Source: Shinisaurus crocodilurus (lineage: Eukaryota; Chordata; Lepidosauria; Squamata; Shinisauridae). From it: 64,000 nucleotides of DNA. Every line of letters starts with the position of its first letter. Within the stretch, counting starts at the first letter, position 1. Under the pieces are notes generated by a model. It worked only from the letters and a program-made list of their open reading frames with translations, was not told where the DNA came from and ran no database searches. The DNA lies in assembly GCA_021292165.1 (NCBI GenBank), contig CM037876.1, positions 209,749,825 through 209,813,824 of the forward strand, in the 5' to 3' direction. Position numbers and translations under genes: made by a program. This document shows, one piece after another, positions 1-11,535 of this stretch.

Positions 1-239
1 GTTTGGGTTTTTGCTGCTGCTATGTTGCTGTCACTGATTTAAATCCATAGTAAACCAAGGGAGAGGTTTTTGTCTGCCTTAAGTAGGATTTGAATCCATA
101 CCTCCTGTGTCCATAAATTGTAGTTCATGAAGATTGCTGTGCTGCTTGGCAAATGTTTTCAGACTCCACTAGTGCCTGATTCCATATCTGTGTCTTCTTC
201 TTCGTGGTCTCTGTGCATCACACACATATGGGTTCTCTG

Positions 240-1370
240 TGCCTGCGCTGAGATCGTTCGGGAAATTTCTATAGCTGAGGTGGATTGGGCGGGACCCTTC
301 CCCCTGCGCGTGTCCCTTAGCGCGGCTCCTGCCCATCTCCTCAGTTCCTCTTTGACCGCCATTGCGTCTAGTTGTCCAGTTCTTTCTCTCTCTCTCTCTC
401 TCTCTTCGGAGTCGTCCCCAGCTGAGTGTTTTTTCCTTCTACCCCAAACTCTTCCCTCATAATAGTTTCTGTACTTAATTCCCCTTTCAATACCTATCTT
501 CTTTTCAAAAAAAAAAAAAAAAATCTTCAAAAAAATCCTTTCTATATCCTATCTCTCCCCGTTCTTATCCAACTTTAAACTACTCTAAACTACTCTAATT
601 ATGCCTCTAAAGGCAGCCTTTAGAAAATGTCAGCAGTGCTGAACAAAAATCCCTCCCGCTGATAAGCACCTGATGTGCTTGCTTTGCCTAGGGCAAGGCC
701 ATAAAATGGAGACCTGCCAGGATTGCCAGGCCTTTACAAAGCAGGCCAGAAAACACCGCCAAACCAAGCTGCGAGCTCTCCTGTGGGAGCAGTCTCTGTC
801 AGCCAAAGGGCCTACTCTGGAGGAGAAACCTGGGATCCCAGTCGGCCAAGAAACCGTCGAAAGATTCTTCGACAGTGAAAAAATTAGCGAAAAAGGCCCA
901 TAAAGATAAGGCAGAGCGCCTGAAAAAGAAAATGGCGGAGAAAACCGACAAAGACGCTGAACCGTCAACTTCGACCATTATGAAGGTCTCAGAGCGTACT
1001 GCTCTACTAATGTCGGCTGTGACTGAGGCTCAAGTTCGAGCTACGGGACCGATTGTCCTCCAGTCTCCTCCGGTCTCGACGACGTCTCCTCGAGACCGAG
1101 AGTCGGGCCCGAAAACCCCGCCAAAGCAGCCGCCAACTTTAGCCACCTCCCTGTCGGAGGGAGAAATCGTAGCTTCACCGCCGATGGAGCGGCCTCGTTC
1201 GGGCTCGAGGGGTCCTCCACTGCGCTTATCGCCTCCGGCAGCATATGCTCGAGAAGAGCAGAGGGGGCATCGACGATCACGGTCTCCTCGATACCGGAGC
1301 CGTGATCCGGCTTCTAGAGAATCCACCGCTCGGTCTGTCCATTGTACTGGTTGGTGATAATGTAACATCA
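240..1370 (+). mobile_element. DIRS-like retrotransposon, 5' part (degenerate)
   Basis: A GC-rich leader with a TC tract (about 386-406) and an A-run (about 508-523) precedes a degraded ORF1 that starts with ATG at 601. The ORF1 content is DIRS-like (next entry). Nothing after about 1370 resembles the tyrosine recombinase, reverse transcriptase or methylase of a complete DIRS element, so only the 5' end remains. The left limit is uncertain because I could not define the terminal repeat. Confidence 0.55.
601..1360 (+). pseudogene. DIRS-type ORF1 (gag-like) remnant
   Basis: Reading from ATG 601 gives MPLKAAFRKCQQC, an in-frame TGA at about 640, then a Cys/His cluster (CLLCLGQGHKMETCQDC) followed by FTKQARKHRQ. 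In my knowledge this cysteine cluster plus a basic QARK helix is typical of vertebrate DIRS ORF1. Around 875-900 the frame shifts and continues as a Lys/Glu-rich stretch, then a Ser/Pro/Arg-rich tail (SRSPRYRSRDP) to a TGA near 1355. At least one nonsense change and one frameshift break it, so it is not functional. The LAP2-like label often given to such proteins is an alternative name, not an alternative origin. Confidence 0.6.
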
Positions 1371-1382
1371 TAATATTAAAAA

Positions 1383-1510
1383 GCCTGTTTGGTGCAGTAA
1401 ATCAAGTTTGGACATAGACGACCCAGTTCAAATCCAGTGGTCAGTCATAAAGCCTTGCTGGGTAGTCTTAGGTAAGTAAACTGTCTCACAGGGTGGCTGT
1501 GAAGATAAAA
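1383..1510 (+). repeat. Degenerate Sauria-type tRNA-derived SINE fragment
   Basis: It follows the order of the better copies at 20.7-21.2 kb: a B-box-like GTTCAAATCC, then a TGCTGGGTAGTCTTAGG segment equivalent to the CTGGGTGACTTTGGG block, then CTCACAGGGTGGCTGTGAAGATAAAAT. The head and tail are eroded. Confidence 0.5.
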
Positions 1511-2436
1511 TCGTTTTTACTATAATCTACACTGAGCTTATAGAGTTTCATGGAATGGTTTTTGGGATGGTTGCATACATGTCGGAATATAACACATTAT
1601 ATTTGTTCAACTACGATCTCTTGAGCTAATATTAGGTTTGGCTTCAAGTTGGCATAGATGTCCTATTCTGCAATTATCTTCTCTGTTCTTGGTCACAGTT
1701 GGTGCTAAATAAATGTTCAGTGATAAAATAGTATACGACTACGACAACCATGATGATGATCAACTAAGAAACTCCAGACCTTCCTCACTTAGTATTTTCA
1801 CTTTAGGCAGATGTTAGAATGCTTAGAGGACAAGATGAAACCCTGCAGGACTCGAAGTGTATAAATGCCATGAGATCAAGCAGTAGTCCCCCAATACCAC
1901 CTTCTTGAATTGGCCACCTAGATAGGAATGGAACCATCAAAATAGTGTGTCCCAATGCAGCCTATCCAGAAGGATACCATAGTTCATGGGAGAATTGGCA
2001 GGGCCATGCTCCCCTGCCCTTCTCCCAGCATGCGTCATCTATCAGGCTGTCCAAGGCTGTTAACGTGCTAAAATTAGGCTTGAAACCAGGTAGCAATGAA
2101 TCCAGATAATCAGTCTCATCCAAGAATGCTCAGTCACCATCCTCTCCAGTACCTTGCCAAAGAATGGGATATTTGCAACTAGCCAACAATTATTACTAGC
2201 CAACGATTATTACAATTCATCAGGACCAAGGAGGTGTTTTAAAAGAGCAATCTCAAAGACACCATCTTCAAGGTGGTCAGGACCATCACAACCCTTCTAT
2301 TTTGTAGTGTTATGAAAAGTTTAATTTAGCCCAAGGCAGACAACAGTCCCACAGAATTCAGAAGCACATACGGTACCAAACATTTTAAAGTATTTTCCTT
2401 TTTAGTTCCCCAAAGCTTAAAAACCTGTTTGGGAAT
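1511..2436. other. Intergenic, no gene recognised
   Basis: AT-rich apparently single-copy DNA. No coding exon, RNA gene or clear repeat was seen on either strand. Confidence 0.5.
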
Positions 2437-2627
2437 GGAACATAGGAGCTGACATACTGAATCAGACCATTGGTCCATCTAGCCTAGTATTATCAACACT
2501 GACTGGCAGCGGCCCTCCGGGGTTTCAGGCAGGAATTTTTCCATTGCTACCTGGAGATGCCAAGGATTGAACCTGGGACCTTCTGAATGAAAAACATGCT
2601 TACCACTGAGCCATAGCCCATCCCCAG
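2437..2627 (-). repeat. tRNA-derived SINE (Ala-tRNA-like head)
   Basis: Read on the minus strand it has an A-box-like GGCTCAGTGGTAAGCATG, a B-box-like GGTTCAATCC, and a body ending with TCTGATTCAGTATGTCAGC. The same layout appears at 26572 (minus) and 34495 (plus). Divergence from those copies suggests an older insertion. Confidence 0.72.
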
Positions 2628-4299
2628 AATTTCCAGTTCAGAACCTTCTGGCACATGTTCACTGCCTCTCCAGCCCTGAGTTTCTCAATCTGCAGTTCTC
2701 TCATTAACCATGCAAGCCTTTTAAAAAAAACTAAACCTTCTTGGAGCTTTGGGATAGCCAGGTAGTCCCATCAGTATCTCTAATTGCATGTATCTTGGGT
2801 TCAGACTAAGGTGCACTGCTACTTAATGCCGTTTGCCCTTGCTATCAACAATAACTCTTCTTACGATTTATGTGCTTGTGCAAATTCCTGATGCCTAGTA
2901 TGACCAAGGACAGTATAATTTGTGGCTTCAATCATTAACATCTATGACAGGTGAGTTACCAGCTCTGTCTATCATGTATATCTGTCCTGAAAAAGATAAC
3001 GTGCAATGCACTATACTTGTGTCAAACTAAGCGGATGTATTGTCAGCTGATAAGTTAGCTTTATCCAGGATGTATTTTCACTTTGGCTTCCTCCAAAAAT
3101 GTATGTGTGTGTGTGTATGTTGTACATATATCATAGATGATAGGTAGACAGGCTTCCATCCCAAATTATTTTGGTGCACTTGAGAGTGAACACAACTAAG
3201 ACACGCTTCTGAGATCGACAAAGCATGCTTTTGAGGCTCTAGCCCCCTTGATTTCTGTTTGTCTTTCTGTATTTTAAAGTATTTCCTAATGCAGTGTGTG
3301 AATTACATAGTTATAAGAAGTACAGAGAAGGCATGGAAAAATTGCAGTATGTTTTCTCCTAGTAAACATTGCTATGGGCTGGTTAGCTGCATTCAAAAGG
3401 CTAAGACTTTTATTGCCTACTAGCAAAAGCAGCCTTTCTTCATAGTGAACAGTACAAAGGAAGAGCACAAAATGTACATACATCACAGTGACTGGAATTC
3501 TGTTTGAACAAGTGTATTGATTGGGTCTGACCTCTTTACACTTTTTTCTATTATTTGAAAAGGTGCGTCTAAGTGTAGCTGAATTGAACCAACTGAGATG
3601 AACTTTCCATGAAAACTTCTTGAGATATTTCTTTTAGTTCAAAGCTTTGGAATTTTTAAAGGGCATTTTTAATATAGCCTGTTGAGGTATTCTGTACCAA
3701 AGCCACACTTTGAATGTTTTAAACTACAGGTAAGTCTGAGGAGGAGAAGAAGAAACGAGGGTGTTGCAAAAGTGTGATAGTATAGAGGTGGAAGAAACCT
3801 TTTGACCTACGGAATAAATAAAAATGTCAAATAATGCTTTGAGAGAGAACTTTGTACTATGTGCAACATTAGCATGGTGCTTTGGAATCATGGAGTTTAG
3901 AAAGGTATCTCGAAAGTATAACCCAATCAATTCACCCCATTGTGACAGGATCGACTATAACGAAAGGATTTTTGGCATGCTTGTCCAGGACTTTCTCTAA
4001 CAAAAGATTCCACATCAGCAATAGAAAACTTTCTTTATGACCCCTTTAAAGTTAGCCAGTGGGCTGCACCAAGTCTCAAGAAAGCATGAACCAAGACACA
4101 GATCCAAACTGAAAAGCATTTTTAAATTTTCTGATTTTTCTGAAGAGAAGTAATGAAACTCTTGCACTCTGTGAAATAATGAAATTTTAAACAGTTTCAA
4201 TTAATAATAGCCCCACATTTTGGTATACCCGAGACATCGGGAACACAAATCTTGTATGGACAAATGAGGAAAAATGTGGATGCTGTTTTGTTAAAAGGA
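2628..4299. other. Intergenic, no gene recognised
   Basis: AT-rich sequence with a short GT run near 3103-3120. I see no exon-like or RNA-like structure. Confidence 0.45.
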
Positions 4300-4392
4300 A
4301 AATGCAATCCTATACACATTTATTATATTTTACTTGGGAGTAAGTCCCATTAAACTCACTTAGACTTCTGAGTAGATATGCATAGGATTTTA
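4300..4392. repeat. Short imperfect palindromic repeat (AATCCTAT family)
   Basis: Begins AATGCAATCCTATACA, has AGTAAGTCCCATTAAACTCA in the middle and ends TATGCATAGGATTTTAC, so its two ends are inverted copies. Related copies are at 9953, 47790, 55378, 57815 and 63063. The class is unknown. Confidence 0.5.
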
Positions 4393-4789
4393 CTGTGTTA
4401 CTCTTACAATATTTCAAACTTAAAACTAGAATTTATACAAACAAGCTTCATATTGCTGAAATATTTGCAGCATGCAGAAGATTGTGTAGGTACTTCTTGT
4501 ACCAGCATCAGCTGACCGGACAGGAGCTATTGGAATGGGAAATGCATGTAATCAAAACATATATTGCTAATGTAGTGTGGCAGCCAGCCATGGAGCAGTA
4601 GCTCTGTAGCATGACCACACTTCAAAGGTAACATAAAACAGGCTAAAGTGCAGGCTGAACAAGGAGCTGGGTGGAATTAATCCTTGAGGTGGGAACTTGG
4701 ATTGGAGGAAATCTGAATGTCATTTTCATCCATATCTCCAAAGGTGGAAATCAAAAAGATGGTAGCCCAATTAAAGGTGCTGGTACTCA

Positions 4790-5815
4790 TCTTTAAAAAC
4801 CTAAACAACTTGGGGCCCAAATAGCTGAAGCAGTGCCTCCTTCCATATCAACCTGTATGTGGATTACGATAATCAGAGGAGGTCCTTCTCTGAATTCCAT
4901 CTCTATGAGAATTACGTTTTTCATCTACAAAAGAGAGGGCCTTCTCTGTGGTGGTTCCTGAGCTTTGGAATACCCCCCCCCCCAAATACCCTACACCTGG
5001 CACCAATGTTGCATTCTTTTGGGCAGCAGGTTAAAACCTTATTTGCCTAAGCATTTTAAATACGTCCTTTTTTTTAGCAGGTTGAAAGAGTTTTTAATGC
5101 CTCTCTGCTTTACTGTATTGATGGTGGCTGATATTTTGATTTTATGCCCTCTGTTTCCAGTGTTCAGGTTGAGAGTTGCACACAGGCACAGCTAGCTCTG
5201 AGGGGGCCCCTGGGCAAATTGCTTTTTCAGGGGGCTCCACTCCTGCCACAAGCAGTTGCACCACCCACACACGAGAGAGGAGGCATGGAGGAACATCAAT
5301 GCAGAAGTACAAAAAATATTTAGGGGTAGAAAAAACGGCCCAATGAAGACTGAAGGTGCCACTAAATGCTAATTTACTGTTGTGGGGTGCGGGAAACAGT
5401 CAACAGTGGAGGGCAGGAGAGGCAGAATGGAATCATGTGAGTGGAATCCTCAACAGCAGCACTCCATACCACAAAGTATTGTTGTGGGTTCCACTTTGCG
5501 TGTTCTAGCAAACTCATTCCCTGAGTGCATATCCAAAACAGCACCGCCCAAGAACAAAAGGAAGGTATAAGCATGCGCAGGAGAGGACCTAGTATGGTAA
5601 ATGTACATGGAATGCTGGCTGACTATTGGGAGGGGCCAGAAAAGAGAACAGACTGATCAGTTGAAACCCTGATCACCCCACATTACAACATATTTACTTG
5701 TATTGTTGTGATTGTATTTATGTATTTTGTCTTTTAAGTATCCTTGGAAAGATCTGCACCCTGAATGGTGGGATGTAAATAGCTATAATAAATAAATAAT
5801 AATCTTTCAAAAAGG
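4790..5815 (+). repeat. L2/CR1-type LINE 3' fragments
   Basis: The segment GGCCTTCTCTGTGGTGGTTC (about 4938) reads as a RAFSVVVPELWNT-like peptide, matching the C-terminal AFSVAAPQLWNKLP motif of the better LINE copy at 50.04-50.45 kb. A LINE-like 3' tail (GGTGGGATGTAAATAGC then AATAAATAAATAA) ends near 5812. The stretch between, about 5150-5690, is unexplained and may be an insertion. Confidence 0.4.
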
Positions 5816-5819
5816 TTAC

Positions 5820-7030
5820 TGCAAGGTGACTATAGAAGCCTAAACTGAAAGAAAGAATAAAATAAGTGACAAGGAAAATTGTTCTTACTTTGTAACTGGC
5901 TTTACTATTTTTTTTAATGCATCACACAAACAGAAACACAGACTCATTATTCTGGCCTTTTCCATATCTTCTTAATAGTCTAATAAGATATATTTTCTTC
6001 ACAGGGTGTGCTGTGAAATACGGGAAACATTCCTAAAACCTTTGTGGACATACAATTAAATTGTAAATTGGTTTTGTTCCAACTCTTATGCCATATGTCT
6101 TATCTCAAGTACATCTTCAATATGGGCCAACAACTGTATGATAAGGAACTGAACCACATACTCTTCAGATGCCATATGCAAAGACTTGAAAGTTCAGGGG
6201 AAAGTCTGATAAAAAGGGGGTTGCAATTTCAAACCAAATACACCACCTGGCCTTTCCATGTTTCCTGAGCACTTGGTTCCTTCTTTACTTCCTTCTGACA
6301 GTTCATAAGAACTCAAAGCAAATAATGATGCCAAACTTTGATTATGAAACCTAGCAGTGGCATTGATTCTCTTTGTCTACTACATTTTATAGAGGCAGTG
6401 TCTGTGCATAATTTAATCTCTTCTGGGGACTGTAGTAAATTCACAAGAGAGTTCCATGAGCAGTCCGCCCTGACATGAGAACATGTGCATGCAATCTTTG
6501 ATGTGAATTCCCCAACCATAGCCTTAGAAGGACCTGTGGCTTTGATGCTGCCCTAAAAATTGTGCTTTCTGAAATAAACTTTTGAGACTCCTTTCTTGGG
6601 AAATGTATGAAGTTCGAGCACCTTGTAAGAGCCTTCCTTTGGGGCCACAGAGGGAGTTTTTCATAGTGAACTGTGGGAGAACATGTTTTCCCTTGGATAT
6701 TGGAAACTCCCCCCCCCCCTTTTGACTGACACATTTTTGTTGTAGTGAGGATGTTGAGAAATGTAGGTAAATCTGTGTCTGCCTTGTACCACTTCATACT
6801 ACAGTTGGCCTGGGGAGGATCACATGACTGAATGCTCCTCTATACAAAGAAGTCCCACCCTGAACATAGAAAACTAGAATGGCAGGGGAAAAGCTAAACT
6901 ACTGTTCTTCACCAAAACCACTGGTTTTCTATGAAAAGAGATTTATGCATAGAGGAGCAATCATATGTGCAATATATTCATAAGCAATATGAATTTATCA
7001 CATACTGTATGCATATATTGCATACTGAAG
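5820..7030. other. Intergenic, no gene recognised
   Basis: AT-rich sequence with a C-run near 6710. No gene or assignable repeat was found. Confidence 0.4.
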
Positions 7031-7037
7031 CAATATA

Positions 7038-7640
7038 TTCGTAAGAACATAAGCAGAGCTATGATGTATCAGACCTATCATGTCCAGCATTCTATTCCCA
7101 CAGTAGCCAACCCGGTGTCCATAGAAAGCCCACTAGTTAGCCACAAGCACAATAGCACCATCCTGCTTGTGTTCCACCGCAACTGGTATGCAGAGTCATA
7201 CTGTCTCCAATACTGGAGGTAATATATAACTATAATTAGTAGTAGCCAGTGATAGCCTTATCCTCTATGAAGTTGTCTAACCCCCTTTTAAAGCCATCCA
7301 AACTGGTCATCACTGCATCTTGTAGCAGTAGCAAATTCCATATTTAACTCTGTGCTGTGTGAAGTACTTCTTTTTGTTCTGAATCCCCCACCATTTAGCT
7401 TTATTAGATGACCCTTATGAGGGAGGAAAAACATCTCCCTATCCACTTTCTACACACACACCATGCATAATTTTATACACTTCCACTTTTTCCTTTATTT
7501 TTACAATAGACACAATTGCTTAACCTTTCCTCATAGGGGAGTTGCCCTTTTCTGCACCTTTTCCAGCTCTGCAGTATCTTTTTTGAGCTGTGGTGACCAG
7601 GATTGTATACAGTCCAAACAAGTTTATTTCTTACTTGGGA
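7038..7640 (-). repeat. CR1-type LINE 3' region, antisense
   Basis: It starts with TAAGAACATAAGCAGAGC and continues through AGCCTTATCCTCTATGAAG and CCTTTCCTCATAGGGGAG. Its left edge is the reverse complement of the 3' ends at 32680, 37605 and 47265, which finish with a TTCTTATG-type repeat typical of CR1 tails. No open reading frame survives. Confidence 0.6.
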
Positions 7641-7860
7641 ACTAGGCAGTAAGACACTTTGTTCAAAGCCATACTCCAGCTTGGAAGAGGACATGTTACT
7701 AAAAGGGCATCCATTCTCTGTCCAGTTACATTAATCAAGAAGCATACCCTCTGACCTTGCACTCAAAGAGATTTATTGAAACTAGAGTGTTACAAAAATG
7801 TAGCAAAGGACTTCAGTAGCGACTTGCACTGACAGAGAGCTCTTTTAGGGTAATATGAGA

Positions 7861-8537
7861 CAGGGATGGGGACTCGGACTCGACTCGTGAGTCGGACTGA
7901 GTCCCCCCTCTGACTCGACCTCGAGTCCCAATATTTTTAATGGGACTCGAGACTCGACTCGGGACTCGAGACCAAGGACTCGTCAGCATCCCTGCTTGAT
8001 GCCACCTGCAGGTGCTGCCTGGACCCAGTTGCAGTAACAATCCAAGTTTATTTTTTAAAATCATTTTCCTAATGCAACCTTTCAGACATTTTGGGTTTGG
8101 CTGCCTCTGCCTGCCTGTTTGGGGTTCCCTGCCTCCTCTGCCTGCCTGGTCTCTTCTTAACTAGTTCCACAGTTTGAATTGTCCAAGACAAAGGCCTCTG
8201 CCTGCCTGCTTTGGGGTTCCCCACCTCCTCTGCCTGCCTGGTTATTTTGGGTTTGTCTGCCTGGTCCGTTCTTGTCAAAATCAGTGGCAGAGTTTTGAGA
8301 TAAAAAGGCACACTTGTGCCTAGAATTTATTTAAGCCACGCATCTGAAGTAGCCTTATTTTGTTGGGGAAAAACCCCATTGATTTTAATAGGGACTCGTG
8401 GAGTCAGCTTTGGGAGTGACTTGGGACTCGGGACTCGTGAGTCACCATTTTGGAGCAAGGACTTGGACTCGAGACTCGGGTCCAAAGACTCGTGACTCGA
8501 CTCGTGACTCGAGACCAAGGACTCTTCAACATCCCTG
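7861..8537. mobile_element. Non-autonomous hAT element with GACTCG-rich ends
   Basis: A 677-bp element bounded by CAGGGATG and CATCCCTG, flanked on both sides by a perfect 8-bp duplication ATATGAGA (7853-7860 and 8538-8545). An 8-bp duplication with CAG/CTG ends is diagnostic of the hAT superfamily. Both subterminal zones are dense in GACTCG/CGAGTC words. The centre (about 8090-8260) has repeated CTCTGCCTGCCTG blocks. There is no transposase ORF. A second copy of the right end occurs internally at 7966-7995. Confidence 0.85.
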
Positions 8538-8769
8538 ATATGAGAGAGAGAAAATGTTGGCCAAGGGGAGTGACTGTTGGAAGAGGCTACAGTTATTGAA
8601 GCTGGCCTCAGGTCTGGAGGAGGGCAGAAAAAAGCCAAAGGAGCCTCTCACCCACAATCTGCATCCTTTTAACTCCTACTCCAGTTGGCATTAGCACATT
8701 ACAGAGCTAGTTTTAAATATGGTGAACGTAATTTTAAACCTTGTTTGCACCACCTAATTGTGTGTTTAA

Positions 8770-9015
8770 TAGCACACATTGGGTTGTATCCAATTGTGTT
8801 CTGCCAGCAGAAGGGAACCACTGGCAGAACAGATTTTCCCTTCTCCCCCCCCCTACAACCCTCCCACAACCCCCCCGCATCTGCTCAAGAGTTGGGGGAC
8901 CCTCTGGAGCAGATTTGGGGTACACACAGAGGGGCATAGGGGAAGGAGAAGATGGTGAAGTCCCACTGCACAAGCAGACTTCTGTTCACACAATGGTTGG
9001 ATCCATTACAACTAA
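8770..9015. repeat. Inverted-repeat element, GGGTTGGATCC family
   Basis: The left end CATTGGGTTGTATCCAATTG and right end CAATGGTTGGATCCATTAC are inverted relatives. The related copies at 10543-10788 and 39750-39960 share GGGTTGGATCCAGAT. Non-coding; the superfamily was not determined. Confidence 0.4.
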
Positions 9016-9199
9016 TATGAATCAAGCGTCTGGACTCGAGTCATGCAGCTCAAGGGATAGCCTTCAGCAAGTCACTATCTCTCACTATTCTCAGTATCCT
9101 CACAGGCTTGTGCGAATAAAGTAGGATAACCCTATAAGGGCTTTTGAAGCAGGGTAAGATATAATGATATGTGTATCTTATCTGTGGCACATTATATAT

Positions 9200-9880
9200 T
9201 TAAGAGAATTTCTATTACCACTTTTCATTTTCATAAAAAAATGCTAAAGCAGTTCACAAGATTAAAAACATAAAATACCATAAAACCAATAAATAAAACA
9301 CTAACTGCTCAGTAAGCAAAAAAGGAATGAGGAAGAGCTTAGACTGTCCTGGGCGAGGCAGGGAAGGAAACTGGGTTTAGACTGAGAGACCCATATGTCC
9401 TCCAAAAGATCACAGATTATGTGATCCCCGTCTTCCTGGACAGAGAAAGGGGCATAAACCATACTTTGGTGCCTCCTTCACACTACCCAGAAAATCTCAT
9501 TAAAATAACCAGGAGTAGATGGTAATGCTAGTAGTCATTAAATGCCTGGGCACACAAATGTGTCCTAGGTTGCTGGCGGAAACACTCCACACTAGGGCCA
9601 CTGCTGATCTCAATGGGAAGCTTATTCCACACGGTGAGCGTTGCAATGGAGAAGGCCCTCTTCTGCACCATAGTCAAAGGAACATCAATAAGCTCAGTCC
9701 AGTGAACAAGACCTCCCACTGAGTATGTAGAAACCTAGGCAGCCTTCTGAGAGAACGTGGTCCCTCAGATACTCTGGCCCTGAGCTGTTTAGGGCCTTAT
9801 AAACCTTGAACATGGCTTGGTAGCTAATTGGCAGCCAGTGTAGAGCTATATTTATAGATAGATTGCAACACAAGCCTTGC
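9200..9880 (-). repeat. L2/CR1-type LINE 3' fragment, antisense
   Basis: On the minus strand about 9519-9722 reads a peptide containing KRAFSIATLTVWNKLPIEIS, the same C-terminal motif as at 50.3 kb. Farther right, GGCAGCCAGTGTAGAGC and GGGCCTTATAAACCTTGAAC match the block in the copy at 40.9-41.6 kb. Left of it is the AT-rich 3' tail. The coding part is degraded. Confidence 0.55.
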
Positions 9881-9952
9881 TAGAACTGAGTCTAAACAGG
9901 TGGGTGGTAATAGATGAACAGTCCTCACTCACACAGTCTTAAATACATTTAC

Positions 9953-10032
9953 TATGCAATCCTATGCATGTTTATTCAGATGTAAGCCTCAATGAGACTT
10001 ACCCCCAGATAAGGGTGTTTAAGATTGCAGCC
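9953..10032. repeat. Short palindromic AATCCTAT-family repeat
   Basis: Starts TGCAATCCTATGCATG and ends GTTTAAGATTGCAGCC, with ACTTACCCCCAGATAAG inside. Same family as 4300. Confidence 0.5.
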
Positions 10033-10044
10033 CTGGTTATACTA

Positions 10045-10188
10045 CTACGGTCTTCCCCAACCTGGTGCCCTCCAGACATTTTAGACTTCAACTCCCATCA
10101 GCCCTAGCCAGCATGGCCAATGGTCAGGAATACTGGGAGTTGTAGTCTAAAACACCTGGAAGGTACCAGGCTAGGGAAGGCTGCCCTA
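10045..10188. repeat. Palindromic MITE, CCTCCAGATG family
   Basis: A foldback of about 144 bp. The arms run CCAACCTGGTGCCCTCCAGA and CTGGAAGGTACCAGGCTAGG, with AACTCCCATCAGCC opposite GGGAGTTGTAGT. Related copies lie at 17555, 23390, 26800 and 40507. Copies at 17555 and 40507 have CAGRGG/CCCCTG-like ends that suggest a hAT MITE. Confidence 0.6.
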
Positions 10189-10542
10189 CTGTAATCCAAT
10201 CAGCTGTAGCTGATATAGGAAGCAGCAGAAAGACTGAAAACAAGATTATATGTTTAGTAAACTCACGGGTAGGGAAGAGAAGCAATATAAAGGTCAGGGT
10301 AAAACACTAAAATGCTTCAACAGCAAATACAAATAAAAACATTCAAAACAAAATTCAGAGGGGCTTATTTTGATTTGTCATGTTGCTTCGCTGTCTTAAA
10401 AACAAGTCATCTCATGACAATCTGGCATTTTTCAGCACTTCATTTTTTACATATTTTACTATTTACTCTGAACACATTTTTGTACAGATCCGATGTTGAA
10501 ATATTTAGGTTTTTTGCACCCTCCTCTTTGTCATTTTTATTC

Positions 10543-10788
10543 ATTGGGTTGGATCCAGATTTAAGCTGGATGAACTGCACTGACGGAAGTGCAGTGACAT
10601 TCTTCTTCCCACAGCAGCCTCTCCAGCCCCCTGAAAATGCTACACAGAGCGTCAGGAGACCATGCTGGTTGGGCTGAGCTGTGCTATTGGGGTGGGGGAG
10701 CAGGACATCCCCAAAAATCAAGCAGAGGGACCTTCCGCAAGTGGAGCCCTTTTCCTCACCGATGGAAAATCCTGCATCCAACCCATTA
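10543..10788. repeat. Inverted-repeat element, GGGTTGGATCC family
   Basis: About 245 bp bounded by ATTGGGTTGGATCCAG and GCATCCAACCCAT. It is non-coding, and better preserved at its ends than the copies at 8770 and 39750. Confidence 0.5.
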
Positions 10789-11010
10789 TTTGTAGTTAGG
10801 GATACTTCTAATTTTGTTAGGTAGAAGCCTTTGTCTGTTATCTGAAGCCTTAATTATGTATACAATTATTTGCCACATTTTAGGGCATAGCCGTTCAAAT
10901 GGCAGTTCACATCATAAAAATATAAAATACAACTTAAAACTAAAGTCACAGCATTGTTGAACAGCATCACCAATAGTACTTTTAAAAAACAGGCCAGGTA
11001 AAAGTAAATA

Positions 11011-11254
11011 CAGTCATGCCTTGGATTGAGAGCATAATTCATTCTGGAAACATGCTTGTAATCCAAAATACTCTTATATCAAAACAAAATCCCCCCAAAA
11101 AAATTTGTAGAGATTTTTAATTTAAGCCGTACTACAGTACTTGTATTGCAAGACGTCACTTGTATATCAAGTAAAAAAAAATTAAATATTTAAAAAATTG
11201 CTTGTCTTGCAAAACTCTCTCAAACCAAGTTACTTGCAATCGAAGGTATTACTG
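11011..11254. mobile_element. mariner/Tigger-like MITE
   Basis: 244 bp between TA dinucleotides (11009-11010, 11255-11256). The left end is CAGTCATGCCTTGGATTG; the reverse complement of the right end is CAGTAATACCTTCGATTG. A TA target site and CAGT termini fit the Tc1/mariner superfamily (pogo/Tigger branch). No ORF; mobilised in trans if at all. Confidence 0.7.
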
Positions 11255-11329
11255 TAAAGCATTAAAAAAACACCCCAAAACCTAAGCATTCCTGATAGCT
11301 CATTTTTAGACCTGCAGCAATTAAAAGGC

Positions 11330-11535
11330 TCAAGAAAAAGCACTCCAAAATAAATAAATTTGCTTTAAAACGTGCAGATAAGAAGCCATATACACCTCAG
11401 TGGATGGTGAGGTCCACAACCTTGGGGCCACTACCAAGAAGGTCCTGTTGCTCATGTCTGTCAACTGAATCGACCCTACATACGAGCCCAGTCTGAGGCA
11501 GATGTTAATGCAAGTTTGGGTCTCAGACATTCTTT
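11330..11535 (-). repeat. L2/CR1-type LINE fragment, antisense
   Basis: Contains CTTGGGGCCACTACCAAGAA followed by GGTCCTGTTGC, the block seen at 41215 (GGGCCGCCACCAAGAAGGCC). Short and without an open frame. Confidence 0.45.

Noticed and set aside
7861..8537. CRISPR-like or satellite array from GACTCG repeats
   Set aside because: Eukaryotic context, no regular spacer pattern, and clear hAT ends with target duplication.
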